Of a stretch of 64,000 nt of DNA, positions 11,754-22,793 are shown piece by piece. The notes beneath the pieces were generated by a model. It was given only the letters and a program-made list of their open reading frames with translations, was not told the DNA's origin and did not search any database. Position numbers and translations under genes: made by a program. Location of the stretch: NCBI GenBank assembly GCA_963082975.1, contig OY720347.1, forward strand, positions 17,435,187-17,499,186. The letters are read 5' to 3'. The stretch comes from Labia minor (taxonomy: Eukaryota > Arthropoda > Insecta > Dermaptera > Spongiphoridae). Position 1 is the first letter of the stretch. Every line of letters begins with the position of its first letter.

Positions 11754-12037
11754 AAAAAACTTTTGCACATCCTACGCATGGACATCGCCTATCAAGTTGG
11801 TTATATCAATTAGGTGACCTATGATCAGTAGAACGAGTCCTATCAACCTTTACCTTGATTTTCTTGATCGGAGGCGCTACTTTTTATCAAGTAGCTTCCC
11901 AAAGTTGATCCCGAAGGCTGGATTGACTCCGTCCCATAGACCCCAGCTAGAGAGATTCCCTTGCCATGCCTGGGACTTGAACCCAGGACCACGTAAATGT
12001 GAGACAGCGACGCTAGCCTCTCACCCAGTGGCGCCTT
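11754..12037 (-). mobile_element. tRNA-derived SINE, minus strand, with 13-bp TSD
   Basis: On the minus strand the element opens with GGCGCCACTGGGTGAGAGGC and then a good Pol III B box, GGTTCAAGTCC, inside a CTGGGTTCAAGTCCCAGG stem-loop, as in a tRNA T-arm. The body continues to 11754. The flanks carry the same 13 bp, GTAGAAGTTTATA, at 11741-11753 and 12038-12050, which is the target duplication expected of LINE-driven retroposition. A related copy lies at 24155-24399. Confidence 0.85.
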
Positions 12038-12050
12038 GTAGAAGTTTATA

Positions 12051-12832
12051 TAAGTGAGATATTTGTTTTTAGTTAAAAAAGAATTTTGTTCTTATTCAAT
12101 TTTCATAAAATTTTTCATATAGTAATTAAGAATTTAGTGGTGTATAATATACAACTTCACCAATAAGATATGTCTCTGAAACAGGAAATAATGTTAAATA
12201 TAGAGTAAAAAAACCGAGGTGTAAGTCAGGGAAAGATAATTAGATCAATTATTTTCTTTTAGTCGACTTTTCAAACACCAGATGCGCTCTTTCCGTGATC
12301 TTTAAAGCATTTATTAAATTATTATAAAACATATTTTTCCTAAAATACAATTTAAGTATTCCCACAATTAATAATAATATCTTACCAAATGTTGCTAATA
12401 ATAGATAAACATAGATGTTTGTGTGTGGAATTTAATAGTTATACAATATTATTAATAACACTGAAAAAAGTATACAATTTGTAATTGTTTGGTTGCTTTT
12501 CTTATAATGAAACAACATTCAATCAATATTAGTTGTATATGTAGCTGATGGTTGAATTCTCAATTTCATTATCAATCTAATTGCAAAACAAATGACATAT
12601 AAGAAATGTGTTAAATTAAATGGATAATAAATCATCTATATACTTTATGATTATTTTGTATATATATATATCCATTCCTTAACATATATAATATAATTTT
12701 TTAAATAATTTATTAAAATTTCATATGACGTTATTTGTTCATTAACGTTTTGTTAGGCCCAACTTCAGATTTAATTTTTTTTAACGGGCTCTCTATTTAT
12801 TAAATATTTAAATAAAATGCAAAATCAATATA
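12051..12832. other. AT-rich spacer
   Basis: No gene or repeat recognised. It ends in a TA run that forms the target of the hAT element. Confidence 0.5.
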
Positions 12833-12869
12833 TATATATATAGGGTTGCCATATTTTTTCATGGACCAA

Positions 12870-13509
12870 CCGGGACAGTTCTGTCTATTTTACCACTCCT
12901 ATGTGTGATTCTATCCCCGTCCCACTCATGGTGTTCCACCTTATCTCTCCCAGAGTGCGTTGAGGGGGACTTCGGGGGGTTCAACTGAAAAAGAAACAGT
13001 TCAATTGTGGAAGAAACAATACCCATGTTCACCCAATACTCACATTGAGAGCATCCCTGAGAGCAGCACCACCCCACTATTACAACACCCAGTGAAGATC
13101 GATAAAATTTGTTGCTGGTTGACTTGTTTGTTTACTTGTATATTTATTTCTTTATTATTTATTGACCAGTCATTCGTCATCATTAATTTATTATCACCAA
13201 CCTTTTTACACTTACCCCAACATTATCACTATTCCTTGCAGTATTTATTAATCATCCCACTCCTCATTCACTAGTTATTAATCATCCCATCTCCCCATTC
13301 ACTATTCATTAATCATCCCACTTCTCCATTCACCATATAGTGCGGGAGTAACTGTGACTCTCTGGGCCCTCTTCCCAGTCGAGTCACGGTTCAGCAAGCA
13401 GCAGCCTCCTCATGGCTCCCGCCGGATACCCTGGTTAAAACAGGAGAACCAATAGCTGCCCCTGCGCAAACGGTGCCTGCGGGTTGCCATCCCGCTCGCA
13501 CTTGATTGA
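12870..13509 (+). other. GC-richer 5' region of the R2-clade LINE (probable 5' UTR)
   Basis: Precedes the first open frame of the LINE. It includes a roughly 30-bp minisatellite at 13245-13334 and a GTGACTC/GAGTCAC inverted pair at about 13348-13387. Where the hAT ends and the LINE begins cannot be fixed here. Confidence 0.45.
13245..13334. repeat. Minisatellite, three ~30-bp units
   Basis: Three tandem copies built on TTATTAATCATCCCA followed by a CTCCATTCACT-type stretch. The units differ at a few bases. Confidence 0.85.
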
Positions 13510-15993
13510 GTCGGCCCAAACACAAGAAACAAGCCTCGGAACAGGACGGATTCTCCAAATGCCGGAGGGCCCTCTGGCTCTTCCGGCCCGACCCTTGCGA
13601 TTCATAATGCTGGCTCAACTGACCGGAACCTCTGTCGCTTTCCAGGATGTGGACGCGCCTTCTCCTCTTTGAGGGGGCGCGGTGTACACGAGCAACGAAC
13701 CCACAAAGACTTTTATGAAGAACAACAGCTCTTGACTAAGACTTATACTAAAGCCCAAGAGTCCGCTCTTCTGGCACGACACGAAGCACAACTGACCTTG
13801 ACCGGGACCCGCTTCCTCAATCAGGCCCTAGTACCTTTTTTCCCGGCACGCACCCTCGAGTCTATCAAGGGACAACGCCGGAAACCTGACCATAAGAAGA
13901 AAGTCGAAGAATACATCGGGGAACTAAATAACAAGCCGATCCAGAAGACCTTGGACAGCCCAAGTCCCAAACGCTTCGACACAACAGCCGCCGTGAAGAC
14001 ATTCCTTGAACAACTAGACCCACTGACAACGACTAACTACTCTGCCAATGACAACTCCGAGCAGTCCCCCCACCGGTACTTACACGACTGTTCAACATCT
14101 TCTTAGCCGTGGGACGATTACCGGAGAGATTGCTTGAGGCGAAGACGACGCTAATCACAAAGAAGAGTGAACCCGGTGATTATAGGCCCATAACGGTGCA
14201 ATCAGTGATAACAAGAGCATTCAACAAAATCCTAGCATCCAGAGTCAACAGGCACATCATCTTCGACCCAAGACAGAGAGCTTTCCTTCCTGTGGACGGA
14301 TGCGCCCAGAATACGTTCGACCTAGACCTGATCCTGAGACATCACCGACAAAACTGCCGACCCCTATATATGGCCTCACTTGACTTGACAAAGGCCTTCG
14401 ACTCTATATCCCATGCGACGCTTCGAGAAACACTCACAGTTATGGGTATCCCGGAGCCTATGACCGGTTACGTTATGGACTCTTATGAAAGAAGCACAAC
14501 TGTACTTTCATTTAACGGCTGGTCCTCATCCAAGATACACCCAAACAGAGGAGTGAAACAAGGCGACCCATTATCTCCCATTATCTTCAATATGGTGATC
14601 GACCGTATGCTCAGACAGATCCCACCTGAAGTCGGAGCCAGAATAGGCAAGATAACTTACAACGCTCTAATGTTTGCGGATGACATGCTGCTATTTGCCG
14701 GGACCCCGGAAGGACTCCAGTCTTCCCTGGATGCAACGACCAGTTTCCTATCTAACTGTGGCCTGGTCGTGAATAGCGGCAAATCCTTCACCATCAGTAT
14801 AAAAACCATCCCAAAACTGAAGAAAACCGCAATAGACAGCAGAACCAAGTTTACCTGCGGGAGCGCCAAACTGCCTTCGTTAAAAAGAACTGATGAATTT
14901 ACATACCTAGGCATTCCCTTTACCTCTGAAGGAATATCAACCGTGAAAGCCGACCTGAGATATAGACTCGACCTGGACAAACTTATAAAAGCCCCCCTCA
15001 AACCTCAACAACAGCTTTTCTGCCTAAGGCTGATGGCTCTACGACCTTCTAACCCTGGGAGGTACCACACTCAGCCTATTAAAGAAGATCGACACGGCGA
15101 CGAGGAGAGCGGTGCGAAGATGGTTAGATCTGCCCCATGATGTGCCCAACTCCTATTTCCACGCCAGCGTGCGTGACGGGGACTTGGGGATTCCATCCGT
15201 TAGATAGCTAATACCTTTTCATCGACTTAGAAGACTTGAAAACCTTACAACTGACTCTGACATAAACCCAACTAATAACGAGACTGACCTATTTCTGACA
15301 AAGGAGGTCCGACAGACTAAAGACAGACTTTTGGACAACCTGACACTACTCGACTCCAAAAAGAAGATCCAGGAGAGATGGGCTAAGGCTCTTCACGGCT
15401 CAGTTGATGGAAGGGGATTGAAAGAGTCCAGTAGAGTTCCCCAACAACATCTGTGGATTGCCGAAGGAAACCGTTTCCTCAGTGGCAGAGATTTCCTCAA
15501 CTCTATCAAACTGAGGATAAATGCCCTTCCAACCAGATCTCGATGCGCTAGAGGAAGGATTAAAGACCGAATGTGTCGTGGAGGATGCGGTGAGATTGAG
15601 ACTCTCAATCATGTTCTCCAGCAGTGCCACCGCACCCACAGGCAAAGGATAGCACGTCACAATGCTGTGGCGGCTTACATAAAGCGCAGTCTCGAGGGAA
15701 AATTTAAAGAGGTTTTTGAAGAGTCCCACTTTGTCTCTGCTAATGGACTATCTAAACCTGACATCGTAGAGGTTGGTGAAGATATGGCTCTTGTATTGGA
15801 TTCACAAGTGGTCAATGACCAATATGCATTAGACAAGGCCCATAGGAACAAGAAACAAAAGTACAATAACCTTGAAGAATCCATCAAGAAAAGGTACAAG
15901 GTCAACAATGTTAAGTTCGGAACAATAACACTGAACAACAGAGGTGTATGGGGCAAAGAGAGTCTTGATGATCTGGAAGATCTTGAATTTTGA
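13510..15993 (+). pseudogene. R2-clade LINE polyprotein, broken by frameshifts and a stop
   Basis: Segment 1 (13510-14106) encodes a C2H2 finger of spacing CX4C-X12-HX4H (starting CRFPGC) and the R2-type linker RTLESIKGQRRKP. Segment 2 (14050-15030) is the reverse transcriptase: KSEPGDYRPITV, ASLDLTKAFDSIS with the first catalytic Asp, GVKQGDPLSPIIFNM, and the FADDMLLFA active site, then the R2 thumb motif LIKAPLKPQQ. The frame shifts at a C6 run near 14072 and again near 15035. A TAG interrupts it near 15204 in the WLDLPHDVP/GDLGIPSVR region. Segment 3 (15331-15993) carries the CX3CX7HX4C knuckle (CRGGC to QQC) and the restriction-like endonuclease residues KPD plus a downstream LDSQVV. It is inserted in a hAT, not in rDNA. 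The conserved GPDG region before the RT seems lost. Confidence 0.9.
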
Positions 15994-16134
15994 ACAAAAG
16001 TGAAATAAAAGTAATATCATCTAGGGTCATTATTGGAGAACTTTCTGCCTTTTGGTCCTTCAATAGAACAACAAAGACGGGGGCTCGTATTAAGACCGGT
16101 GTAGGTTGAGTCATCAAGAGTCAGTAGAAAAGGT
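15994..16134 (+). other. Probable 3' UTR of the R2-clade LINE
   Basis: Follows the TGA of the endonuclease frame; an AATAAA lies at about 16003. The true 3' end of the LINE is uncertain and may be near 16020 or at the A-run at 16269. Confidence 0.4.
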
Positions 16135-16266
16135 GACCCCTGCCTCTCAGGCGCAATATACCGTGTGGTTTTAGTGGGTATTACCACTCTCTTACTTTTC
16201 TGAGAGTGGGCGAGTCCCACACTCCCGGGACTCAACCCCCGGGGTGCGTAAATGCATTTCCACACG
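16135..16266 (-). mobile_element. Possible tRNA-like SINE segment
   Basis: On the minus strand a TTTACGCACCCC stretch is followed by GGGTTGAGTCCCGGGAG, which resembles a T-arm with a B-box-like core. Layout and short motifs (a GCGCC block, and TCAGTAGAA near 16110) recall the SINEs at 11754 and 24155. Similarity is weak, so this may instead be LINE 3' UTR. Confidence 0.35.
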
Positions 16267-16268
16267 TT

Positions 16269-16321
16269 AAAAAAAAAAAAAAAATTAGGGATGTCGGTTT
16301 CGGGGGGGGGGGGGGGGGGGG
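16269..16321. repeat. Poly(A) followed by a 20-nt poly(G) run
   Basis: An A-run of about 16 (16269-16284) may be the LINE tail. An uninterrupted G-run follows at 16302-16321, exactly where the hAT transposase fragment stops, so it may be a repair or assembly scar. Confidence 0.75.
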
Positions 16322-16349
16322 TATAAAAACAGTAATGTAAAAAACACTT

Positions 16350-16600
16350 AAAATATAGAATAGATAATAAGCATCCATACTTAGTGCAACAAAATTTGCA
16401 TTTATTAAATCATTCTTTAATTCTTCCAGCGCTAAAGGTGCTATTACATTTAATATTATAGCCTCACATTTGGTTTTTCCCAATGAAAATTTTGGTTCAA
16501 AAAATTTGTATTACTGTGTTACTTGCCAAAACGTTACTAATCACACAAGAGCAGATTAATCATTCTCTGATCTAATAATTTTGCTCAATTATTTCCAAGA
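16350..16600 (-). pseudogene. hAT transposase fragment
   Basis: The minus strand reads KFFEPKFS then GKTKCEAIILNVIAPLALEE and NANFVALSMDA, the segment of hAT transposases that ends at the first catalytic Asp region. Upstream residues toward 16600 are interrupted by stops, and everything downstream of SMDA is missing. The fragment lies 110 bp inside the hAT right end, in the expected orientation. Confidence 0.75.
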
Positions 16601-16710
16601 AACTGTGCCCTGAATCTAAACCGGGACAATTTCAACAACCGGGCGGGACGCCGGGACAACCCATAATATCCGGGACTGTTCCGGCGAAACCGGGACGTAT
16701 GGCAAGTCTA

Positions 16711-16880
16711 TATATATATATATGATATTTGATTTCAATATATATATATATATTATATTTGATTTCAATATATATATATATATTATATTTGATTTCAATA
16801 TATATATATATATATTATATTTGATTTCAATATATATATATATATATTGAAATATATATATATATTGAAATCAAATATTA
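16711..16880. repeat. Minisatellite with TA-rich ~30-bp units
   Basis: Four units of a TA run followed by TTATATTTGATTTCAA, then a short inverted half (TATTGAAATCAAATA). It lies directly beyond the hAT right end. Confidence 0.8.
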
Positions 16881-17429
16881 TAGAACACAATATAGGTAAA
16901 ATCTACATAAACTAAAAAAATAATAAGGCACAAAATACAAAAACATATATATATATTATTTCAATTTAAATTATTGAATATATGAATTTACATATTCCTA
17001 AGTTTTTGTTTTTTAAATTCTTTCAAAATAGTTTTAAAATCCAATTTCTTTGCTTCTTCATACTAATAATTAAAACGATTAGAACAACAATTGACATTGG
17101 ATAGAAGCTACATCTCTTTAATAGCGAAAAAATGGCTAATGCCAAAAGACAAATGGGAGCACGTCGAGTAAGAAGTTTTTATACTAATAAAACTAAAAAT
17201 AGATTAATTGAGTGAGTACTACTGGATTAATTAAACGTAAATTAAAAATGACATTTTCGGATAACTGTTTTTTATATTATAATGTATATAAAAATTTTAA
17301 TAAATATAATAATAAATTTCAATTGCCTTAAATCCTTAAATTTTTTGTATTTGCAAGCATTTCGACTAGATTTATTTTTGACTTTTATTTTGAACCGATC
17401 GGCATTGTTCTCGACTTTGTAGGACTTAT
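16881..17429. other. AT-rich spacer, may include decayed LINE 5' sequence
   Basis: No clear coding similarity before about 17430. The LINE reverse transcriptase becomes recognisable only after that point. Confidence 0.4.
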
Positions 17430-17965
17430 AAAGCAAACTGATCAATTCTTTATATTATTAGTGATAATTTCTGTTCAGCAATTTTTTGTAGACTTTTCAA
17501 AAGCATATATGACTCAATAGACCGGGAAAAACTTTTTCAAATCTTGATCTTAATGCGAATTCCAAAAACACTAGTACTTATGATTCAAATGTGTCTTGTA
17601 GGTAGTAAAGGAAGAGTAAGATGCGTGAATTAACTATCAGAAACTTTCGAATTTCGGAATGGGTTAAAACAAGGAGACGTATTATCACCAATCTTATCTT
17701 ATTATGCTAGCTAAAATTGTATATATGTATTTATCTATATATCATGGTTCTCAAAAACCGCTCTAACGATTTTTTTCAAATTCACACTAGATATAGTATT
17801 TATAAAGAAAAATTAAGTTTTATTGATGATATCTCTTGAAACATACAGCTTCATTATTAATTTCTTAATTGAAAATTATATATTATATGGAAAACGTCAA
17901 AATTTTTAATACTGCCTGCTAAGACAGTAAAAAAATGACAATTTTTTATCTAAATACATATAGTC

Positions 17966-18034
17966 CAGCGGTTGGACTGATGTTTTAACGAGTGGATTTC
18001 GTCGGTTCGAAACTCGCCGGGTGAATCGTTATTT
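17966..18034 (+). repeat. tRNA-like segment inside the Helitron-like element
   Basis: Contains AGTCCAGCGGTTGGAC followed, after ACGAGTGGATTTCGTC, by GGTTCGAAACTC, resembling A and B boxes. The copy at 58669-58736 has the better A box (TAGTTCAGATGGTAAAGTG). Not a functional tRNA gene: no acceptor stem or CCA-proximal pairing is seen. Confidence 0.5.
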
Positions 18035-18563
18035 AAAAATGAAAATAATGATTTTGTTATTTTTTTTTCTTTTTATCTATTGTTTACTTTTTAATAAATT
18101 ACTATTCTATATTTATTTATTCATTGTTCTTTTATTAATAAAGTTTTAGATAGTTTTATAAGTTTTAATATTTTTTCAATAAAATATTATTCAATATATT
18201 TATTAATATTATTTTATTTATTATTATTGAGTACCCGAAGTTCCATTCATTTTAATCAGATTGATGCAATGATGCAACAGTTAATAATTGTAATATTGTA
18301 ATAAATTTCTATCTTGAAAATTGTTACATATTATTCAGGATATTTTAAAAACTATTTCTTTCTTTAATTAATATTCATTTTTTCTATAAGTCAGATATAT
18401 TTCCAAATATTAAATAATTTTTGAAGTGAAAACTTCTTTAGCGGCGTTGAGCACTTTTGCGGGATGGGGAAAAAGTATAGAACTCGCGTGATCGTGACCA
18501 ACACCATGAAACCATCTGCTTTCAAATTTCTTATAACAGAGCGCGAAATTTGAATTGTCATTA

Positions 18564-18714
18564 GAACTGTTTTATAAATTATCTCTAACATATAAATATA
18601 TATTTATTATGTAAAGTTCATTTCATATATACATATATAATCAAAATTATACGAAATGAACTTCACATAATAAATATATATTTTATGTTAGAGATAAGAA
18701 TTATAAAACAGTTC
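18564..18714. repeat. Palindrome with ~61-bp arms
   Basis: 18564-18624 and 18653-18714 are imperfect inverted copies (GAACTGTTTTATAA / TTATAAAACAGTTC at the outer ends, GTTCATTTC / GAAATGAAC at the inner ends) around a 28-nt loop. A second, shorter inverted pair (ATATTTTAAACAAA / TTTGTTTAAAATAT) follows at 18723-18788. Confidence 0.85.
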
Positions 18715-20105
18715 GTATTGCAATATTTTAAACAAAGTTGTGTATTTATATATATATAAATATAAGTTACAAATTTGTTTAAAATATATGTTTAAAATAA
18801 TATATAAGTTATATATATATACATGCATATGAAATTCATCTTTCTCGTGAAATAGCGCGAATTTCGTCTGTTTTAAAATTTCTTACGCAGAAGTTTTCAC
18901 TTCTGTCGGCCAGTCCCACGACTGCCAATTTTGCTTTTTTAATTCCGAAAAGCTGCAAAGCACGTTTTTTTGTCTTTAGTTTGTTTTATAACCACTTGGG
19001 GCGCTAAACAGTTTTTCAAAAAAACACTATAGAAAAAAAATATATGTACCTATATATTATATATTTATGTATTATTGAGGAGCACAAGTTCATTAATTTT
19101 AATCAGATTGATGCAAATGTGTAACATTTAATAATTGTAATAAATAATTAAAGAATTGTGTATCAATATTTTTTAAAGGGTAGAGCGAGAGCTCGGTGTC
19201 CCAGGTATTAATATTACCAGCCAAATCCAATAATAATGAATCATTTTTTTTAACTTAAGTACCGAGCCGAGGCTCGGGGTCCCGGTACTTTTATTTAATC
19301 TAGTTCTGGAATATGTAATTAGACAAATTGGGGAAAAATCAAACGGAATAGAATTAAACAAAAAAAATCAAGTATTAGGTTACGCAGACGACTTAAATAT
19401 AATAGGAGATTCGGCAATTGTAATCAAAGATAGCGTAGAAAAATTAATCTAAGCAGGTGGGGCTGGAAATAAATATTGCTAAGACAAAGTATTTAGTAAC
19501 AGAGAGGAATAGTATTAACACACAAAGTCTTAACATACAAAATTTAGAATTTGAAAATGTAGAAAAATTTAAATACTTAGGTTCTGTAATAACGAAAGAT
19601 AATAATATTCGAGAAGCGTTTACAATCGGGAAGCGCCTATTATCATGCGGAAAAGGGGCTTATCGCGTCAAAATTATTATCAAAGGGGATAAAAATTAAA
19701 ATATATAAAACAATTATTTTACCGGTTGTATTATATGGGTGTGAGTCATGGTCTATGACCTTAAGTGACGAGAGTAGATTTAGAGTATTTAAGAATAGAA
19801 TTCTGCAAAGCATTTATCGGCCAAAGAAAGATGAGGTCACCGGGGAATGGCGAAGATTACATAACGAGGAATTGCATGACCTCTATGCATCTCCAGATAT
19901 AGTTATGGCGAAAAATATATTGGTTGGGAGACCGAGTGGGAAACGTCCACTGGAAGACTAAGGACAGGGTGGGTGGATAATGTGGGAAAGGACGTGAGAG
20001 AGATGGGAGAGGATAGGGACTGGAAGGTTGTGGCTCAGAATAGGAATACTTGAAGGGGTGTGGTTGCTGCGGCCAAGAACTTTCGAGTTCCGTAGAGCCA
20101 CAGAT

Positions 20106-20640
20106 AATTAGAAATTTCATGAAAGAGAATCGGATCTTTTTTAGTACGTATAACATTTATTTATGTGACTTTTGGCTTGAATGCAATTTGTGATATCTAA
20201 AATGAAATGATATCTGAATTTTGAACTGGTGACTAAAAATCTAGACCAAAATATATAATATTTTCATTAGTCTATTTGAATTTACTTATTTTACTTATTT
20301 TATCATAGGTTTTTATTACGAATGGATTGCAACCGATTTAGTCAGCGTATAATTTTTGTTTTAATTGTTATGTTTTTCAAATTTAACAGAATATAATAGA
20401 AAAAATACTAGAGAAAATTATCTATTATATTTTTGATATTCAGAAAATTAAACAAAATCAAGTCCAAAAAAAACTAAGTATTAAGTTTACCAAATAATAT
20501 TACATCTTAATATAATATAACAAAAATAACCAAGTTTAAAGAAAAACAAATTTTAGTTATACAATTGATAATTGATGTTGTTTAGTTAGTTATTTTTTAC
20601 TAAGAAATGAATATTTTTGTATTTTAATTAATATCTATTT
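20106..20640. other. AT-rich spacer
   Basis: Nothing recognised. Confidence 0.5.
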
Positions 20641-20870
20641 GTCACGATCTGATCAACCGTCAAAAGCAATTGATAGTCTACGAATCCACGTATTGGATTG
20701 TCTTTCCCTTTTACTCCTAAAGTTTCTTCATCTCATATTCACCAACTTAACTGGCCTCGCTCTCTCTTTCTCAATTTATTTCATAGTAGAAGAATGAAAT
20801 AAAAAAAAGCCAAAAAGAAGGGTGCAAGTTACAAAAGTAAACTTTATCGGAATTGAGAATGATAAATCAA
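20641..20870. other. GC-richer island 4
   Basis: Moderately GC-rich, with pyrimidine tracts such as CTCGCTCTCTCTTTCTC near 20756. No coding signal. Confidence 0.35.
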
Positions 20871-21395
20871 CATGTCAGAAAAAATTTCAAACCTCAAAGA
20901 TTTAAGGGCGTTCGATTTATTAAATATTAGACTATTTGTGATTCACTTTTCCGAAATGCATTTTTTGTCATTCCTTCTTCCTGTTTCCATTCATCTATAT
21001 AATTCAAAAGACAAGTTGTATAAATAAAAGTGAAAATTGAAATATGATTGAAAATAGAGAAATGCTTTTTTTGAATTTATTTTTCACATTTTTTATAATT
21101 ATTATTATTTATTATTCATTAACCTAAAACAATAATTTAAGTTCTTTTTAATTTTCAATTAATTAAATTTTATTTTTAATTTGTAAATTTAAATAAATCA
21201 ACTTTAATAATAAATAAATTAACTACAAAATTGTAAATATCTTAAAAAAGAAATTACCTGAGAGATTTAAAAAAATAAAATCTAAAAAATATTTCTTCAT
21301 TCAAAACTTGAACACGTATTTAATGTTTGCATACATTAAGTGTACGGGATTTTAACGATATTTTGCATGCAGAAAAAAAAGGTGAAAAATTAGAT
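20871..21395. other. AT-rich spacer
   Basis: Nothing recognised. Confidence 0.5.
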
Positions 21396-21760
21396 AAACG
21401 AAAATGAGGAAAGAAGAGCAAGACGAGAAGAGTGGAGGACGAAACCAACAGCATTTACGGGTTAAACAGCTTAAAGTCTAAAACTATAGACCTAACTTTT
21501 GAGGTTGAAAACTACGCGAAAAAGCTCTTTAACCCCGCTCTCCCCCTCTCCACTCCTCTAACCTTCTATTTTAGCTATGTGTGCTCTGGCATGTCTCTCT
21601 TATAAATGTGAATGTGGGGGTGTGTATGATTGTATGAGAGAGAAAGAGAGAAAGTGACCGTGGACGATGAAGACGCCGTTGATGTTGAGAACGGGATTAA
21701 AGGAATCTGGATTAGTACAGGGGGAGGAAAGAAAAAAAAACCCTCTCGATTCACACAACT
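21396..21760. other. GC-richer island 5
   Basis: Purine-rich first half, then CCCCGCTCTCCCCCTCTCC, then a GAGAG-rich stretch near 21635. No recognised protein. Candidate regulatory island. Confidence 0.4.
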
Positions 21761-22385
21761 CAGTGGAGGATCAAATGAAACAAAAACATGCACACAATGA
21801 CTCAATAAGAAAAAAATTAAACCAATCCATGCTTAATAGTAATGAAAGTGAAATATAACATTTATTTCCAACATAAATTTATTTTCTTAATAATACAATA
21901 GTATGAAGCAATATCCTAAAAGAAATATATAAAACAATATAATTTTATTTTTTTATAATATTCTTTATAGGTTCATTGGTGAACAAAATTGAACCACCAA
22001 GGAGGTGTTCTAAGTAGATTAAAACATTTGGATGTGCTTGCATACAAAATCGGCTTAAGATGCCACTATTTCACATTTACACATACCACTTCTCGAACTT
22101 GAAAAACTAATCAAATAAATATACAAAATACAAACGACAATACAATAACAACAAATATCCAAAGAACATAAAATTAATTTGGAAATAATCTTGAAATATT
22201 TAAGATATGGTACATTTAAAGTAAATAATTTTTCAAATAAAATTATTTATATAGTATCATACATATATCACTTAACTATTCACATATTTAAAAATATTTT
22301 CAGGTAAAATCCAATTTAATCATTAGAACTTCTATCGTGTTTTGCTTTCTAATATTATTAAATTATATTCTAATAACAGCAGTAG
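21761..22385. other. AT-rich spacer
   Basis: Nothing recognised. Confidence 0.5.
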
Positions 22386-22793
22386 TTGTCCACTCGACTA
22401 TCTCGCAAATTTAAATTGGATTAAATAATATAATATTTTATATTTAAATTAAATAATTAATTAAATTTAATTTAAAATTAATAAGTAATATTTATTAAAC
22501 CAGCGCGTGTTTAGCTCTTTATTGATGGCACCATGTCATGTGCTGGTCACGCTAGTCACGTGATTTGCAGTGTTAAAAAATTAATTTCGGTACTTTCAGC
22601 TATTCAATCAAGCTGTAATTCTATATATAGCAGTTTTATACAATTTTTAATCATGTGAAAAACTATCAAATATATATCTTTATTTTTACCTTAGTGAAAA
22701 TGACTCAGGGACCTTCAAAACGTATAAAAACATCAAAATTTCGACATCGAAAATTTTCGTGATCGCAATACTATATCTGGCAAGAGAGTAAAA
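22386..22793 (-). mobile_element. HINE-B, internally deleted, minus strand
   Basis: Keeps both ends: first block and 5' hairpin at 22680-22793, and the subterminal repeat ACTATCTCGC with a partial hairpin at 22386-22410. The microsatellite and part of block 2 are deleted, because TATTTTTAC joins directly to CTTAGTGAAAATGACTC. Confidence 0.85.

Larger units (their letters stand above)
12841..16710 (-). mobile_element. hAT transposon remnant enclosing an R2-clade LINE
   Basis: Left end TAGGGTTGCCATA at 12841, and the complement of the right end (16690-16710) reads TAGACTTGCCATACGTCCCGG. Both ends carry CCGGGAC motifs in inverted orientation. Both flanks read TATATATA, consistent with an 8-bp hAT target duplication but low-complexity. 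A transposase fragment on the minus strand lies next to the right end. Most of the interior is replaced by the plus-strand LINE described separately. Confidence 0.7.
17697..19288 (+). mobile_element. Helitron-like element, copy 1 (long form), nested in the LINE
   Basis: The interrupted LINE frame fixes the ends. The insert starts TCTTATTATGCTAGC after an A, and its last recognisable motif is a CCGAGCC-GA-GGCTCGG hairpin followed by GGTCCCGGTAC. A short TTA or TTAT overlap at the two junctions leaves the exact ends open by a few bases. The same two ends bound copies at 58250-59226 and 60492-60737. A 5'-TC end next to A and a 3' hairpin 10-11 nt from the end resemble Helitrons, but the expected CTRR terminus is not evident. 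No Rep or helicase is encoded. The interior includes a tRNA-like segment and palindromes. Confidence 0.7.
17430..20105 (+). pseudogene. RTE-type LINE, split by a 1.6-kb nested element
   Basis: The first part (17430-17696) reads DQFFIL, FVDFSKAY (motif A, with a one-base insertion after it), DSIDREKLFQ, an in-frame stop near 17628, and FRNGLKQGDVLSPIL. The frame then breaks at 17697 and resumes at 19291-19294 with FNLVLEYVIRQ, GYADDLNIIGDS (catalytic ADD), then KFKYLGSVITKDNN, PVVLYGCESWSM, GEWRRLHNEELHDLYASPDI, NILVGRPSGKRPLE and the terminal WVDN, AQN and AAAKNFRV motifs. It ends at GAGCCACAGATA. An internal deletion removes the RLRWAGHVARM segment that the copy at 37133-37630 keeps. Other tails of the same family are at 26949-27121 and 37133-37630. 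Non-functional. Confidence 0.85.

Noticed and set aside
11754..12037. tRNA gene
   Set aside because: The T-arm/B box is good, but no acceptor stem or anticodon arm closes. The flanking 13-bp duplication and the second copy at 24155 show a SINE.
14657..15001. 114-codon minus-strand frame inside the R2-clade LINE
   Set aside because: It is the antisense shadow of the reverse-transcriptase frame.
16711..16880. CRISPR-like array of 30-bp units
   Set aside because: Units are contiguous TA-rich minisatellite copies without distinct spacers, in a eukaryotic context.
17966..18034. Functional tRNA
   Set aside because: A- and B-box-like motifs only. It sits inside a mobile element and is repeated at 58669-58736 with differences in the stems.
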